Below, one piece after another: positions 9,159-17,449 of a DNA stretch of 64,000 bases (position 1 is the first letter of the stretch; every line of letters begins with the position of its first letter). This stretch comes from Devosia sp. YR412 (GTDB lineage Bacteria; Pseudomonadota; Alphaproteobacteria; Rhizobiales; Devosiaceae): NCBI RefSeq assembly GCF_900110945.1, contig NZ_FOFL01000003.1, forward strand, positions 1 through 64,000. The letters run 5' to 3'. A program made the position numbers and the translations under genes. The notes beneath the pieces were generated by a model. That model searched no databases. It was not told the origin of the DNA and saw nothing but the letters and a program-made list of their open reading frames with translations.

Positions 9159-9794
9159 TTAGAAAAATCCACCGAAGACGCCATGCAGCCAGCCGAAGGC
9201 CAGGGCGGCGAGGCCGAGCGTGTGGACCAGAGCAATGACCCAGGTTTGCGCCACGAAAGCCGGCTTGACCGTCTTGTGACGGTAGAATTCCTGCGCTGCG
9301 AGCCCGCCGATAATGCCAAAGCAGAAGTCGACCAGATGCAGATTGCTCTCGCTGACGCGATATTTGCCGGTCATCGCATAGAGCTTGTCGAAGCGATATA
9401 GCAGGGCCGAGCCGGCGCCCATGGCGGCATAGAGCAGGCCAATCCACACGGGCGCATGCTCGGTGGCGATGGCCGACAGAATCAATAAGGTCATCAGCGT
9501 GGCGGCCGTCATGCGCAGGCCGAGTTTGTAGCGCGAGACCGTGTTCGAGGGCCGCGTCGCCTCGCGCAGGGTGGGCGCAGCGATGGGTGCCGTGGCTGTG
9601 ACGGTGACCACCACTGCGGCAGGACGGCCATTGCGGCCCTTGCCAATCTCGAAGGTGACAGTGTCACCCAGCTTGGGGCGGGCGCCGTCGGTCAGGCTCG
9701 AAATATGGACATAGTAATCGCGTCCGGCGTCGTCGCGCACGAAGCCGTAGCCGCCCTTGTTGTTCCACTGAACCAGTTCGCCCGAGCGTCGCAT
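9159..9794 (-). CDS. Cold-shock domain fused to DUF1294 membrane domain
   Basis: A 211-aa protein with two parts. Residues about 1-68 are a cold-shock/OB fold with the RNA-binding signature N-K-G-G-Y-G-F-V-R-D-D and Y-Y-V-H-I-S-S-L. Residues about 100-210 are a DUF1294 membrane domain with three or four helices and the family feature Y-R-F-D-K-L-Y-A. This fusion is known in bacteria but its role is not. The ATG at 9794 (MRRSGE) has AGGA five bases upstream; an ATG two codons earlier at 9800 is the alternative, and the longer frame to 9881 looks non-coding. The cold-shock part suggests single-stranded nucleic acid binding at the membrane. Confidence 0.82.
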   Translation of the reverse strand: MRRSGELVQWNNKGGYGFVRDDAGRDYYVHISSLTDGARPKLGDTVTFEIGKGRNGRPAAVVVTVTATAPIAAPTLREATRPSNTVSRYKLGLRMTAATLMTLLILSAIATEHAPVWIGLLYAAMGAGSALLYRFDKLYAMTGKYRVSESNLHLVDFCFGIIGGLAAQEFYRHKTVKPAFVAQTWVIALVHTLGLAALAFGWLHGVFGGFF

Positions 9795-9931
9795 CTGCAT
9801 CCTATTGGCACGTCTGCGTGAGCAATAGGATGCGCCGGTTAACGCATCTTCACCAGAGCGGTAAAGCCTGTTGATCGGCAAAATGCCGTCAATATACTTG
9901 GGCCATCGTCGAGACGCTCAGGTGGGCCTCC

Positions 9932-11050
9932 ATGTCCCAATCCGCCAGAGACTTTGTCGTCACCCAGCTCGAAAAAGCCGGCCTGGTCCTTGATGGGACA
10001 GCGCCCTGGGATCCGCAGGTGCATGACCAGCGGCTGTGGGCGCGGCTATTGCGCGACGGCACGCTGGGCCTAGGCGAAGCCTATATGGACGGCTGGTGGG
10101 ATGCGGCGGCGCTGGACCAGTTCCTCTATCGGCTGGCCAACGCGCGTATTCAGGATGCCTTTCCGAAGGATCTTGCTGTGATGTGGAGCGTGGCGCGCGG
10201 GCGATTGCTCAACCTGCAGCGGCTGCGCATCAGCGAGGTGGGCGAGAAGCATTACGACATCGGCAATGACCTCTATGCCGCCATGCTGGACCAGCGGATG
10301 ATCTATTCCTGCGGCTATTGGCAGGGCGGCGCCCAGGATCTCGATGCGGCACAGGAGGCCAAGCTGGACCTGATCTGCCGTAAGCTCGGGCTGGAAAAGG
10401 GCATGCATATTCTCGATATCGGCTCCGGCTGGGGCGGGTTTTTGCAGTTCGCGGCAGAGCGTTACGGGGTCAACGGGCTGGGCGTCACCATCAGCCGGCA
10501 GCAGGTGGCGCTGGCCAATGAACGGCTGGCGGGACTGCCGGTCGAGACGCGGCTGCTGGACTATCAGGCACTCGAGGGACAGTTTGACCGCATAGTCTCG
10601 ATCGGCATGTTCGAACATGTCGGCTACAAAAATTACGCCGCCTATTTTCGCAAGGCGGCAGAGCTGTTGCGGCCGGATGGGCTGATGCTGCTGCATACGA
10701 TCGGCGGGCACCAGTCGACCACGCATGGCGATCCTTGGAGCGAGAAATACATCTTCCCCAATGGCATGCTGCCCTCGGTGGGCCAGATCGGCAAAGCGAT
10801 CGAGCCGTATTTCGTGATGGAGGACTGGCACAATTTCGGGGCCGACTATGACCCCACGCTGATGGCCTGGCTGAGCAATTTCGATGCCGCCTGGCCCGTG
10901 CTTTCAGCGCGCTATGACGAGCGCTTCCGTCGCATGTGGCGCTATTATCTGTCGGTGTTTGCTGCGCTGTTCCGGGCGCGCCATATCAGCCTGTGGCAGG
11001 TGGTGCTGTCGCCGCGCGGTGTGGCCGGCGGCTATGGCTCGATCCGCTAG
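9932..11050 (+). CDS. cfa: Cyclopropane-fatty-acyl-phospholipid synthase
   Basis: A 372-aa SAM-dependent methyltransferase that adds a methylene bridge to unsaturated acyl chains of membrane phospholipids. The SAM loop L-D-I-G-S-G-W-G-G-F lies near residue 166, V-T-I-S-R-Q-Q near 190, and I-G-M-F-E-H-V-G near 225 carries the Glu typical of bicarbonate-binding CFA synthases. H-Y-D-I-G-N-D-L-Y at about 108 is the conserved lead-in. Length is normal. It stands alone, divergent from the cold-shock fusion gene. Membrane hardening under stress or stationary phase is the usual role. Confidence 0.94.
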   Translation: MSQSARDFVVTQLEKAGLVLDGTAPWDPQVHDQRLWARLLRDGTLGLGEAYMDGWWDAAALDQFLYRLANARIQDAFPKDLAVMWSVARGRLLNLQRLRISEVGEKHYDIGNDLYAAMLDQRMIYSCGYWQGGAQDLDAAQEAKLDLICRKLGLEKGMHILDIGSGWGGFLQFAAERYGVNGLGVTISRQQVALANERLAGLPVETRLLDYQALEGQFDRIVSIGMFEHVGYKNYAAYFRKAAELLRPDGLMLLHTIGGHQSTTHGDPWSEKYIFPNGMLPSVGQIGKAIEPYFVMEDWHNFGADYDPTLMAWLSNFDAAWPVLSARYDERFRRMWRYYLSVFAALFRARHISLWQVVLSPRGVAGGYGSIR

Positions 11051-11053
11051 GCG

Positions 11054-11067
11054 GATTCACGTGAAAC
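11054..11067 (+). promoter_or_regulatory. parS-like 14-mer next to a DnaA box
   Basis: GATTCACGTGAAAC in the forward orientation, two bases before a perfect TTATCCACA, in the 43-bp gap between cfa and the NUDIX gene. Confidence 0.6.
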
Positions 11068-11069
11068 AC

Positions 11070-11078
11070 TTATCCACA
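11070..11078 (+). promoter_or_regulatory. Perfect DnaA box
   Basis: TTATCCACA, the consensus DnaA-binding 9-mer, in a short gap between convergent genes and immediately after a parS-like word. A single box could arise by chance, but the pairing is notable. Confidence 0.5.
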
Positions 11079-11093
11079 GACTTGTGCACAGGC

Positions 11094-11549
11094 TCAGAAC
11101 AGCAGCTCGCGCAATGGCAGCTTGACCGCACCCGGAAAGCCGGAAGCGAGGTCGCGGGTGAAGCGGGTGCGCAAGGGCTCGGGGAAGACATGGCCTTCGG
11201 GCAAGGCGTCGAGCGCAAACCAGTTGGCTTCGACAATGCTTTCGCCCTCGGCCGGATTGGCGGAGATGTAGATCTCGCCATCCATGTAGTCGGCCAGGAA
11301 CCAGAACTTGAGCAGGCGTTGGCTCTCGCTCCAGCCTTCGTCGATATAGGCGAGCCGTGTCGCCATCGCCTTGATGCCGGTTTCCTCGAAGGTCTCGCGC
11401 TCGGCGGCGCGGGCCAGTTCTTCATTGCCTTCCACCCCACCGCCGGGCGCCACCCAGAAGTCATGCACGCCCGGACGATGATGGCGGACGAGGAGAATCT
11501 TGTCGTCGCGGATCACCAGGGCGCCGCAGGAAATCTTGTGGCTTTGCAT
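11094..11549 (-). CDS. NUDIX hydrolase
   Basis: A 151-aa pyrophosphohydrolase. The NUDIX box runs from about residue 37: G-G-G-V-E-G-N-E-E-L-A-R-A-A-E, then R-E-T-F-E-E-T-G, matching G-x5-E-x7-R-E-U-x-E-E-x-G-U. Substrate (nucleotide, sugar nucleotide or oxidised dNTP) cannot be told from the box. Its ATG shares one base with the stop of the ComM-like gene (TGATG), so the two are probably co-transcribed leftwards. Confidence 0.88.
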   Translation of the reverse strand: MQSHKISCGALVIRDDKILLVRHHRPGVHDFWVAPGGGVEGNEELARAAERETFEETGIKAMATRLAYIDEGWSESQRLLKFWFLADYMDGEIYISANPAEGESIVEANWFALDALPEGHVFPEPLRTRFTRDLASGFPGAVKLPLRELLF

Positions 11550-13075
11550 CAGGCTACTCCCAGGTTCAGCCGATAACTCAGCGCCTCCGCTATATGAGGC
11601 CGACCCACTTTGTCGACCCCGGCGAGGTCGGCCAGCGTGCGCGCCACTTTCAACACGCGGTGATAGGCGCGGGCGGAGAGATGAAAGCGCTCGGCGGCCT
11701 GCAATAGAAGTGCCTGGCTTTCGCGATCCGGATTGACCACCGCCTCGATCAGCGCCGACCCGGCGGCGGCATTGGTGAAAATATCCGGTGCCCCATGTTC
11801 GGCAAAGCGCTGGCGCTGTCGGTCTCGGGCCCGCGCCACGCGCTCGGCCACGGTGACCGAGCTTTCGGCCTGACCTGCGGGCGCGATCATGTCGGCTGCG
11901 GTGACGGCCGGCACGTCGATGCGAATATCGATGCGATCGAGGAAGGGGCCGGAGACGCGGGCCTGGTAGTCATCGGCGCAGGCCTTGCCGCGCTTGCAGC
12001 TATGGCCCGGCGTGCCGGCCATGCCGCATTTGCAGGGGTTCATCGCGGCGATCAGCTGCACGCGGCTGGGATAGGAGACCCGCGCATTGGCCCGGGCGAT
12101 GACGGTTTCGCCGGCTTCAAGCGGTTGGCGCAGACTGTCGAGCACGCTGGGGGCAAATTCGGGCAGTTCGTCGAGGAACAGCACGCCATTATGGGCAAGG
12201 CTGACCTCGCCGGGCCGCACCCGCAGGCCGCCGCCGACCAGAGCCGCCATCGAGGCCGAATGATGCGGCGCGCGGAACGGGCGTCGATCCGACAGCGCGC
12301 CGTTGACCAGTTCGCCGGCGATCGACTGGATCATGGAAATATCGAGCAATTCTCGCGGATTGAGCGGCGGCAGGATGGAGGGCAGGCGCGCCGCCAGCAT
12401 GGATTTTCCCGAACCGGGTGGCCCGATCATCAACATGTTATGGCCGCCAGCGGCCGCCACTTCCAGTGCCCGCCGCGCCACCTGCTGGCCGCGAACGTCG
12501 ACGAGATCGGGCAGCGCGCCATTGGGCAGGTATTTAAGCGGCTTGGGCTGCATGGCGAGTTGGTGGCCTGTCAGGTGATTGACCAGAGCCAAGAGGCTTT
12601 CGGCGGCGATGATATCGAGATCTTCGCCTGCCCAGGCCGCCTCCGCGCCAGAGGGCGCCGAGCAGATCAGCCCCAGCCCGCGGCTCTGCGCGGCAATCGC
12701 CGCCGGCAATATGCCGCCGACATGGGCCAGCCGTCCGTCGAGGCCGAGTTCGCCCAGCGCGAGGTAATTGTCCAGCGCATCGCGCGGCATGGCGCCAATT
12801 GCGGCCATGATGCCCAGCGCGATCGGCAGGTCGTAGTGACTGCCCTCCTTGGGCAGATCGGCCGGCGCCAGATTGACGATGATGCGCTTGGCTGGAATGC
12901 CGAGGCCCGAGGCGATCAGCGCGGCGCGAACCCTCTCGCCCGATTCATTGACTGCCTTGTCGGGAAGGCCGACGAGAATGATCTTGGGCAGGCCCGGCGT
13001 GATATTGACCTGCACGTCGACCGGCACCGCTTCGATGCCCTGAAATGCCACCGTCGCGACGCGCGTGACCATCAT
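11549..13075 (-). CDS. comM: YifB/ComM-family Mg-chelatase-like AAA+ ATPase
   Basis: A 508-aa protein with three parts: an N-terminal Lon-protease-like domain (V-D-V-Q-V-N-I-T-P-G-L-P), a central AAA+ ATPase with Walker A G-P-P-G-S-G-K-S near residue 219 and Walker B V-L-F-L-D-E-L-P-E-F near 300, and a C-terminal Mg-chelatase-like segment with a zinc-type M-N-P-C-K-C-G-M...C-K-R-G-K-A-C cluster. The family includes ComM, a branch-migration helicase used when transformed DNA is integrated. Length is normal. Two ATGs are adjacent; GGGGG sits six bases before the first. Confidence 0.92.
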   Translation of the reverse strand: MMVTRVATVAFQGIEAVPVDVQVNITPGLPKIILVGLPDKAVNESGERVRAALIASGLGIPAKRIIVNLAPADLPKEGSHYDLPIALGIMAAIGAMPRDALDNYLALGELGLDGRLAHVGGILPAAIAAQSRGLGLICSAPSGAEAAWAGEDLDIIAAESLLALVNHLTGHQLAMQPKPLKYLPNGALPDLVDVRGQQVARRALEVAAAGGHNMLMIGPPGSGKSMLAARLPSILPPLNPRELLDISMIQSIAGELVNGALSDRRPFRAPHHSASMAALVGGGLRVRPGEVSLAHNGVLFLDELPEFAPSVLDSLRQPLEAGETVIARANARVSYPSRVQLIAAMNPCKCGMAGTPGHSCKRGKACADDYQARVSGPFLDRIDIRIDVPAVTAADMIAPAGQAESSVTVAERVARARDRQRQRFAEHGAPDIFTNAAAGSALIEAVVNPDRESQALLLQAAERFHLSARAYHRVLKVARTLADLAGVDKVGRPHIAEALSYRLNLGVA

Positions 13076-13248
13076 GTCTGCCCCCAGCCGGACGCAGACT
13101 ATCCCGGCCTATGCTTCTGATCAAGAACATAAAGCGAACAAAATACGGCCTGTTAACCATGCGACTTGCCACAAGGGTAAACCTAATCGCCCGTTAACCG
13201 CAGCATGTTGAATCAAATGCAGTTTTGTATTTGCGTGAGTGCTGCCCG

Positions 13249-14088
13249 ATGCTTGCCAGCAGGCCCTTTCCCTCGTTTTCCGCGATCGCAAAAGGCGCAA
13301 TGTCGGCGCTGATGGCGGCGGTTCTGGTGGCCTGTTCCTCGGGCGGCGGCCTCTATGGCCCGATCCAGGGCGACAATCGTCCACATTCCGGCGTCGACCG
13401 GGCGCGCGGCATGCCGATCCAGGGCATCGATGTTGCGCGCTATCAGGAAAACATCGACTTCCGCCAGGCCTTCCAGTCCGGCATCCACTTCGTTTTCATG
13501 AAGGCCACCGAAGGCAAGGACTACCTCGATCCCAACTTCCGGCTGAACTGGCAGCGTGCTCGCGAGGCCGGCATGCCGCGCGGCGCCTATCACTTCATGA
13601 CCTGGTGCTCGCTAGCTTCGGAACAGGCGGCCTGGTTCATCCAGAATGTGCCCAATGATCCCGATGCGCTGCCGCCGGTGCTGGATCTCGAGTGGAACAA
13701 CCACTCCTCCTGCAAGAACAAGCCGAGCCGGGCCGATGCGCTGGAAAAGATCCGCTACATGCTCGACGCCATGGAGCGTCATACCGGCAAGCTGCCGATC
13801 ATCTATACCGACATGAACTTCCACCGCGACATCCTGAACGGCGAATATTTCCCTAATGCCTTCTGGCTGCGCTCGACCGCCGCCGAGCCGCATGAGCGCT
13901 ATGGCAACCGCACCTGGACCTTCTGGCAGTGGACGCAGACCGGCGTGGTGCGCGGTGTGCGCGGCGAGGTCGATCGCAATGCCTTCTATGGCGGGCAGAA
14001 CGAATGGATCCAGTTCCTGCTGACCGGCTGCGACCCGCGGGCCATCGCCTCGCTGGGACCGACAGGACGGTGCCAGTCGGCCAAGTAA
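13249..14088 (+). CDS. GH25 lysozyme-like lipoprotein
   Basis: A 279-aa predicted lipoprotein. A signal peptide ends in the lipobox L-V-A-C at about residue 28. The mature part is a glycoside hydrolase family 25 barrel, the N-acetylmuramidase fold, with G-I-D-V-A-R-Y-Q near residue 55, F-V-F-M-K-A-T-E-G and V-L-D-L-E-W carrying the catalytic acids. It probably trims peptidoglycan from the periplasmic face of a membrane. The ATG at 13249 is the best start; a TTG 24 bases earlier would spoil the signal peptide. No strong ribosome site was seen. Confidence 0.88.
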   Translation: MLASRPFPSFSAIAKGAMSALMAAVLVACSSGGGLYGPIQGDNRPHSGVDRARGMPIQGIDVARYQENIDFRQAFQSGIHFVFMKATEGKDYLDPNFRLNWQRAREAGMPRGAYHFMTWCSLASEQAAWFIQNVPNDPDALPPVLDLEWNNHSSCKNKPSRADALEKIRYMLDAMERHTGKLPIIYTDMNFHRDILNGEYFPNAFWLRSTAAEPHERYGNRTWTFWQWTQTGVVRGVRGEVDRNAFYGGQNEWIQFLLTGCDPRAIASLGPTGRCQSAK

Positions 14089-14137
14089 AGCGCTTTCAGG
14101 AAAAGTGGTGGCCGGTTTTCCGGTTCGAAAGCGCGAC
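14088..14137. repeat. Rhizobiales-type intergenic repeat (GCGCTTTCAGGAAAAGTGG)
   Basis: AGCGCTTTCAGGAAAAGTGG followed by CCGGTTTTCCGG and TTCGAAAGCGC. The outer words AGCGCTTTC and GAAAGCGC pair, and CCGGTTTTCCGG pairs inside. This word is widespread between genes in Rhizobiales genomes; that statement is from general knowledge. Confidence 0.6.
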
Positions 14138-14229
14138 TGAAAACCGCGCTGGACAGCGAATCGGCTGAGGTCTAGCGTCTAAACATCATTGAACTGGGCC
14201 ATCGGGCCCCGCAGCGAGGAGAGCGTGTC

Positions 14230-14349
14230 ATGGCCAAGGGTCAGATGAAGAGCAACAAGGAAGCCAAGAAGCCGAAGAAGGACAAGGTCGAAGCGGCCAA
14301 GAATGTCACCGGTCTCGGTTCGGGCAGCGCCGGCAATTCCAAGAAGTAA
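14230..14349 (+). CDS. Small lysine-rich conserved protein, 39 aa
   Basis: A 39-residue ORF preceded by GAGGAGAG at 14216-14223, ideal spacing. The product is about a quarter to a third lysine (M-A-K-G-Q-M-K-S-N-K-E-A-K-K-P-K-K), with a Gly/Ser-rich tail. I know of similar short basic proteins annotated as hypothetical in Rhizobiales; function is unknown. The composition would suit nucleic acid or ribosome contact, which is speculation. A weak hairpin with GGCGG/CCGCC arms at about 14374-14397 follows and may end the transcript. Confidence 0.72.
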   Translation: MAKGQMKSNKEAKKPKKDKVEAAKNVTGLGSGSAGNSKK

Positions 14350-14408
14350 GACTTTTAGCCTTTGACGTTTCAGAAGGCGGTTGGCGGAAGCCGGCCGCCT
14401 TTGTCGTT

Positions 14409-14531
14409 TCAGCCGATCGGCATGGGTGAGAGGTTGACCATCAGTACCTCGACGGCAGCCATCTCGGGCGTTGCGGCGCTGGCGGCCAGCAGGGCCAGTA
14501 TGGTCAGGGAAACAATTGCCGCGATGCGCAT
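14409..14531 (-). CDS. Possible small exported peptide, 40 aa
   Basis: A short ORF whose product begins M-R-I-A-A-I-V-S-L-T-I-L-A-L-L-A-A-S-A-A, a classical signal peptide, leaving a mature part of only about 18-20 residues. No good ribosome site precedes it. A CtrA-type site lies 70-85 bases upstream at 14600-14614. It could be real or a chance frame; nothing else codes in this interval. Confidence 0.35.
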   Translation of the reverse strand: MRIAAIVSLTILALLAASAATPEMAAVEVLMVNLSPMPIG

Positions 14532-14599
14532 CGGTCAGCCAGTTGCTACAAATCTGACCTATCGATTGCGCTTTGCCGACCCAGTGGTCAATTGCCGCG

Positions 14600-14614
14600 T
14601 TAAGACTTGCTTAA
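14600..14614. promoter_or_regulatory. CtrA-type full site
   Basis: TTAA-GACTTGC-TTAA, an exact TTAA-N7-TTAA match to the binding site of the alphaproteobacterial cell-cycle regulator CtrA. It lies between the 3' end of the MarC gene and the small ORF at 14531. Confidence 0.5.
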
Positions 14615-14642
14615 CGATAAAATTTTAGCCAGCGACCGGAGC

Positions 14643-15284
14643 TTAAGTGGCGACGCCACCGAGCAGGCCGCTGGTCTTGATGCCGTCGAAAACGAATTGC
14701 ACGGCTAGCGCTGCGAGCAGAATACCGACGACGCGCGAGACCACGGCAAGCCCCGTGACGCCGAGCAGGCGCTGGATGGGAATGGCAACCAGAAGCGTCA
14801 GCCAGGCGAGGAACAGGATCACCACGACTGCCAGCAGCACGGCCCAGAATTCGAGGTCGGTCTTGGCACCTGTCGTGAGCAGGATCACCGCGGAAATGGC
14901 GCCCGGGCCGGCCAAAAGCGGCATGGCCAGCGGAAACACGGCGATATCATCGCGCGAACGGGCCTCCACCTCTTCCTCGTCAGTGGTGCCGGTGCCGCCC
15001 GAATGGCGGGCAAAGACCATGTCGATGGCGATCAGGAACAGCAGCAGGCCACCGGCGGTGCGCAGGGCCGGAATGGTGATGCCGAAGACGCCAAGGATCG
15101 GATTGCCCAGCACGCCGAACAGTAGGAGGATCACCCCGGCAATGATCACGCCGCGTGTGGCAAAGGCAAAGCGCTCCCGGGCCGTATTGCGCTTGGTCAG
15201 CGCCGCGAAGATGAAGGCAATGTCGGCCACACCCACAGTGGCAAACAGGGTGGCAAAGGCGACGAAGAAAGTGGTTGTGGGCAT
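14643..15284 (-). CDS. MarC-family integral membrane protein
   Basis: A 213-aa membrane protein with about six helices; the acidic loop E-E-E-V-E-A-R-S-R-D-D-I-A-V-F-P-L-A-M-P-L-L-A-G-P-G matches the MarC/UPF0056 signature, near the middle. The family was once linked to antibiotic resistance, but its function is unsettled. The ATG at 15284 with GGGGA upstream is preferred over an upstream frame to 15308. Confidence 0.88.
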   Translation of the reverse strand: MPTTTFFVAFATLFATVGVADIAFIFAALTKRNTARERFAFATRGVIIAGVILLLFGVLGNPILGVFGITIPALRTAGGLLLFLIAIDMVFARHSGGTGTTDEEEVEARSRDDIAVFPLAMPLLAGPGAISAVILLTTGAKTDLEFWAVLLAVVVILFLAWLTLLVAIPIQRLLGVTGLAVVSRVVGILLAALAVQFVFDGIKTSGLLGGVAT

Positions 15285-15340
15285 GGCGCTTGTCCCCGTT
15301 GGGCACAAGACCTAGCGGGAAAGCAAGGCTTTGCCCACCC

Positions 15341-15535
15341 CTAGGGGTCAGGCGGCTTGTCGAGCAGATCGGCGGAGAGATGCGCCCTTGCGTCGAGGAC
15401 TTCCATGCCGACGATGCGGCCATCGGCGTCATAATCGAGCACGATGCCGGCGGACACCTCTTCGCTCTCTTTCACCTGTTCAGGCGAGAAGCGGATATAG
15501 GCAGCATTGGCTTCGCGATCATAGGTCACTTTCAT
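15341..15535 (-). CDS. DUF2283 domain protein
   Basis: A 64-aa protein beginning M-K-V-T-Y-D-R-E-A-N-A-A-Y-I-R-F-S, followed by D-Y-D-A-D-G-R-I-V-G-M-E-V-L-D-A, the typical DUF2283 pattern of a small beta-rich fold. GAGGTG lies eight to nine bases before the ATG. Function unknown; relatives sometimes sit beside toxin-antitoxin genes, but no partner is visible here. Confidence 0.82.
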   Translation of the reverse strand: MKVTYDREANAAYIRFSPEQVKESEEVSAGIVLDYDADGRIVGMEVLDARAHLSADLLDKPPDP

Positions 15536-15570
15536 CGCAGCACCTCACTGCCGGGGACAACGCAAAATAT

Positions 15571-15694
15571 CACCCCAGCCACCGGGCGGCACCTCCCCCT
15601 TTACGGGGGAGGCTGGGAGGGGGTGTGAGTGCCCCTATGTAAATCGGGTTCAACCGCCCCCTCCCTAGATCCCTCCCCGCAAGGGGGAGGGTGT
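15571..15694. repeat. Intergenic repeat with terminal inverted repeats, copy 3
   Basis: Two hairpins, CCTCCCCCT-TTAC-GGGGGAGG (15592-15612) and CCCTCCCC-GCAA-GGGGGAGGG, bracket a less structured middle in the gap between the DUF2283 and the small membrane protein genes. Confidence 0.65.
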
Positions 15695-15728
15695 CGACTG
15701 AAAAGTCTGGCTCAAAGAGAAAGAAGAG

Positions 15729-16109
15729 TTACAGCAGTCTCGCGCCCGTCGCCAAGCCCGCCAGAACCAACAGCGCCGCCACATCGAGCCAGCCCTTTGA
15801 TCGGTTCAGCCATTCCGGCCGCGGCTTGGTCGTCGGCAGAAACCGGAGCAGCCACACCGCGCCATAGCCGACCCAGACCAGGAAGAAAGCCACCATCCAG
15901 AGATTGGTCCAGCCGCCGCGGCCGAAGCCGACCATGATGCGGGTGACGCCGGCGCCGAGCAGGATGAAGAGCAGGTAGAAGCCGGTGACGAAGAGCGAAT
16001 TGCGCCAATAGGGCAGGGTCAGCCGCTGGTCGAGCGGCATGGTCTTGCGCCAGCGGCGATAGAGGAACCAGCCTATGCCGCCCAAGATCGCCGCCAGCAG
16101 AGCCCACAT
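15729..16109 (-). CDS. Small membrane protein, unknown function
   Basis: A 126-aa protein with four likely membrane helices, near residues 2-16, 36-58, 67-90 and 107-123. I do not recognise the family. Its ATG overlaps the stop of gshB by one base (TGATG), so it is the last gene of a leftward run that includes rsmI, yraN and gshB. Context suggests no specific role. Confidence 0.7.
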   Translation of the reverse strand: MWALLAAILGGIGWFLYRRWRKTMPLDQRLTLPYWRNSLFVTGFYLLFILLGAGVTRIMVGFGRGGWTNLWMVAFFLVWVGYGAVWLLRFLPTTKPRPEWLNRSKGWLDVAALLVLAGLATGARLL

Positions 16110-17053
16110 CAGGCGCGGCGCTTTTCGATGGCATCCCAGATCAGCACGGCAATATCGGGGCCGCCGAAGCGCTTGATCTCGCGAATGCCGGTGGGGGAGG
16201 TGACGTTGATCTCGGTCAGGTAGTCGCCAATCACGTCGATGCCGACGAAAATCATGTCCCGTTCCTTGAGCGCCGGCGCGATGGTGGCGCAGATTTCGCG
16301 GTCGCGGGCGGTCAGCTCGATGAATTCGGGACGGCCGCCGACATGCATGTTGCTCCGCGCTTCGCCTTCGGCAGGAATGCGGTTGAGGCCAGCCACGGGC
16401 TCGCCGTCGATGATGATGATGCGCTTGTCGCCCTTGCGCACGTCCGGCAGGTAGCGCTGGATCATGAAGGGTTCGCGATAGTTCTGCTCGAACAGTTCCA
16501 ACAGGCTGGCGAGATTGTGGTCGCCTTCCTGGATAAAGAAGACGCCGGCGCCGCCATTGCCGTAGAGCGGCTTGACGATGATATTGCCATGCTCCTTACG
16601 GAAGGCATGGATCATGGCCCGGTCGCGCGTCACCAGCGTCGGCGGCATCAGCTCGGGGAATTCAGTGACGAGAATCTTCTCGGGCGCATTGCGCACGGCG
16701 GCGGGCGGATTGACCACGAGGGTCTTGGGGTGGATGCGCTCCAGCAGGTGACTGATGGTGATGTAATTCATGTCGAAGGGCGGATCCTGGCGCATCAGCA
16801 CCACGTCCTGGGTGGAGAGATCCACCCGGCGCTCTTCACCAAGGGTAAAATGCTCGCCCTTGGGCGCGTCGGTCACCGTGATCGGCTGGGCCAGAGCGGT
16901 GAGGACATTGTCGCGCAGGGCCAGCGTATCGGCGGTGTAGTGCAGCAGCTCGTGGCCGCGCGCCTGGGCTTCCAGCATCATGGCGAAGGTGGAATCGCCG
17001 CGTGGATTGATGGTGGCGACATGGTCCATCTGGACGGCGACTTTGAGCTTCAT
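16109..17053 (-). CDS. gshB: Glutathione synthase
   Basis: A 314-aa ATP-grasp ligase that joins glycine to gamma-glutamylcysteine. [15 protein letters not shown] near residue 9, M-R-Q-D-P-P-F-D-M near 87, the glycine-rich [10 protein letters not shown] near 163 and the C-terminal E-I-N-V-T-S-P-T-G metal site are diagnostic. Length is normal for the bacterial GshB type. Yra-rsmI-gshB clustering is common in Rhizobiales. Confidence 0.96.
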   Translation of the reverse strand: MKLKVAVQMDHVATINPRGDSTFAMMLEAQARGHELLHYTADTLALRDNVLTALAQPITVTDAPKGEHFTLGEERRVDLSTQDVVLMRQDPPFDMNYITISHLLERIHPKTLVVNPPAAVRNAPEKILVTEFPELMPPTLVTRDRAMIHAFRKEHGNIIVKPLYGNGGAGVFFIQEGDHNLASLLELFEQNYREPFMIQRYLPDVRKGDKRIIIIDGEPVAGLNRIPAEGEARSNMHVGGRPEFIELTARDREICATIAPALKERDMIFVGIDVIGDYLTEINVTSPTGIREIKRFGGPDIAVLIWDAIEKRRA

Positions 17054-17062
17054 AGTGGGTTC

Positions 17063-17449
17063 TCAGCTGGCATCGAAGGCGTTGGAGATGTGGCGCGGCC
17101 ATCGGCCTCGTGCAAGGAAAATCACGTCGAAGCGGAATTGTGTTTCGCTGCGGCGCGGGTGGCGGGCCAACCAATACTGCGCGGCACGGGAAATGCGCGA
17201 CTGGTTGATGCCTTCCAATGTCATGGCTTCGGTCTCGGCCTTGCTGCGCGCCTTGACCTCGACAAAGGCCAGCGTGCCGAAGCGGGTGGCGATCAGGTCG
17301 ATCTCGCCGACCGGGGTTTTGTAGCGGCGAGCGATGATGCGGTAGAGCTTGAGCCGCAGGTACCAGGCGGCCAAAGCCTCGCCGCGATGGCCACCGCGAT
17401 AGGCCTCGATCCGCGCCTTACTTTTCGGCTTTGAGGGCGAGGGCGGCAT
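17063..17449 (-). CDS. yraN: UPF0102/YraN-family nuclease-like protein
   Basis: A 128-aa protein of the YraN family with a PD-(D/E)XK-like core: G-E-I-D-L-I-A near residue 47 followed by F-V-E-V-K-A-R-S near 62. The gene overlaps the end of rsmI by about 32 bases. Two adjacent ATGs exist (17452, 17449); GGAGG is six bases from the second, so I chose it. Relatives are suspected of processing DNA, but no activity is assigned with certainty. Confidence 0.88.
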   Translation of the reverse strand: MPPSPSKPKSKARIEAYRGGHRGEALAAWYLRLKLYRIIARRYKTPVGEIDLIATRFGTLAFVEVKARSKAETEAMTLEGINQSRISRAAQYWLARHPRRSETQFRFDVIFLARGRWPRHISNAFDAS

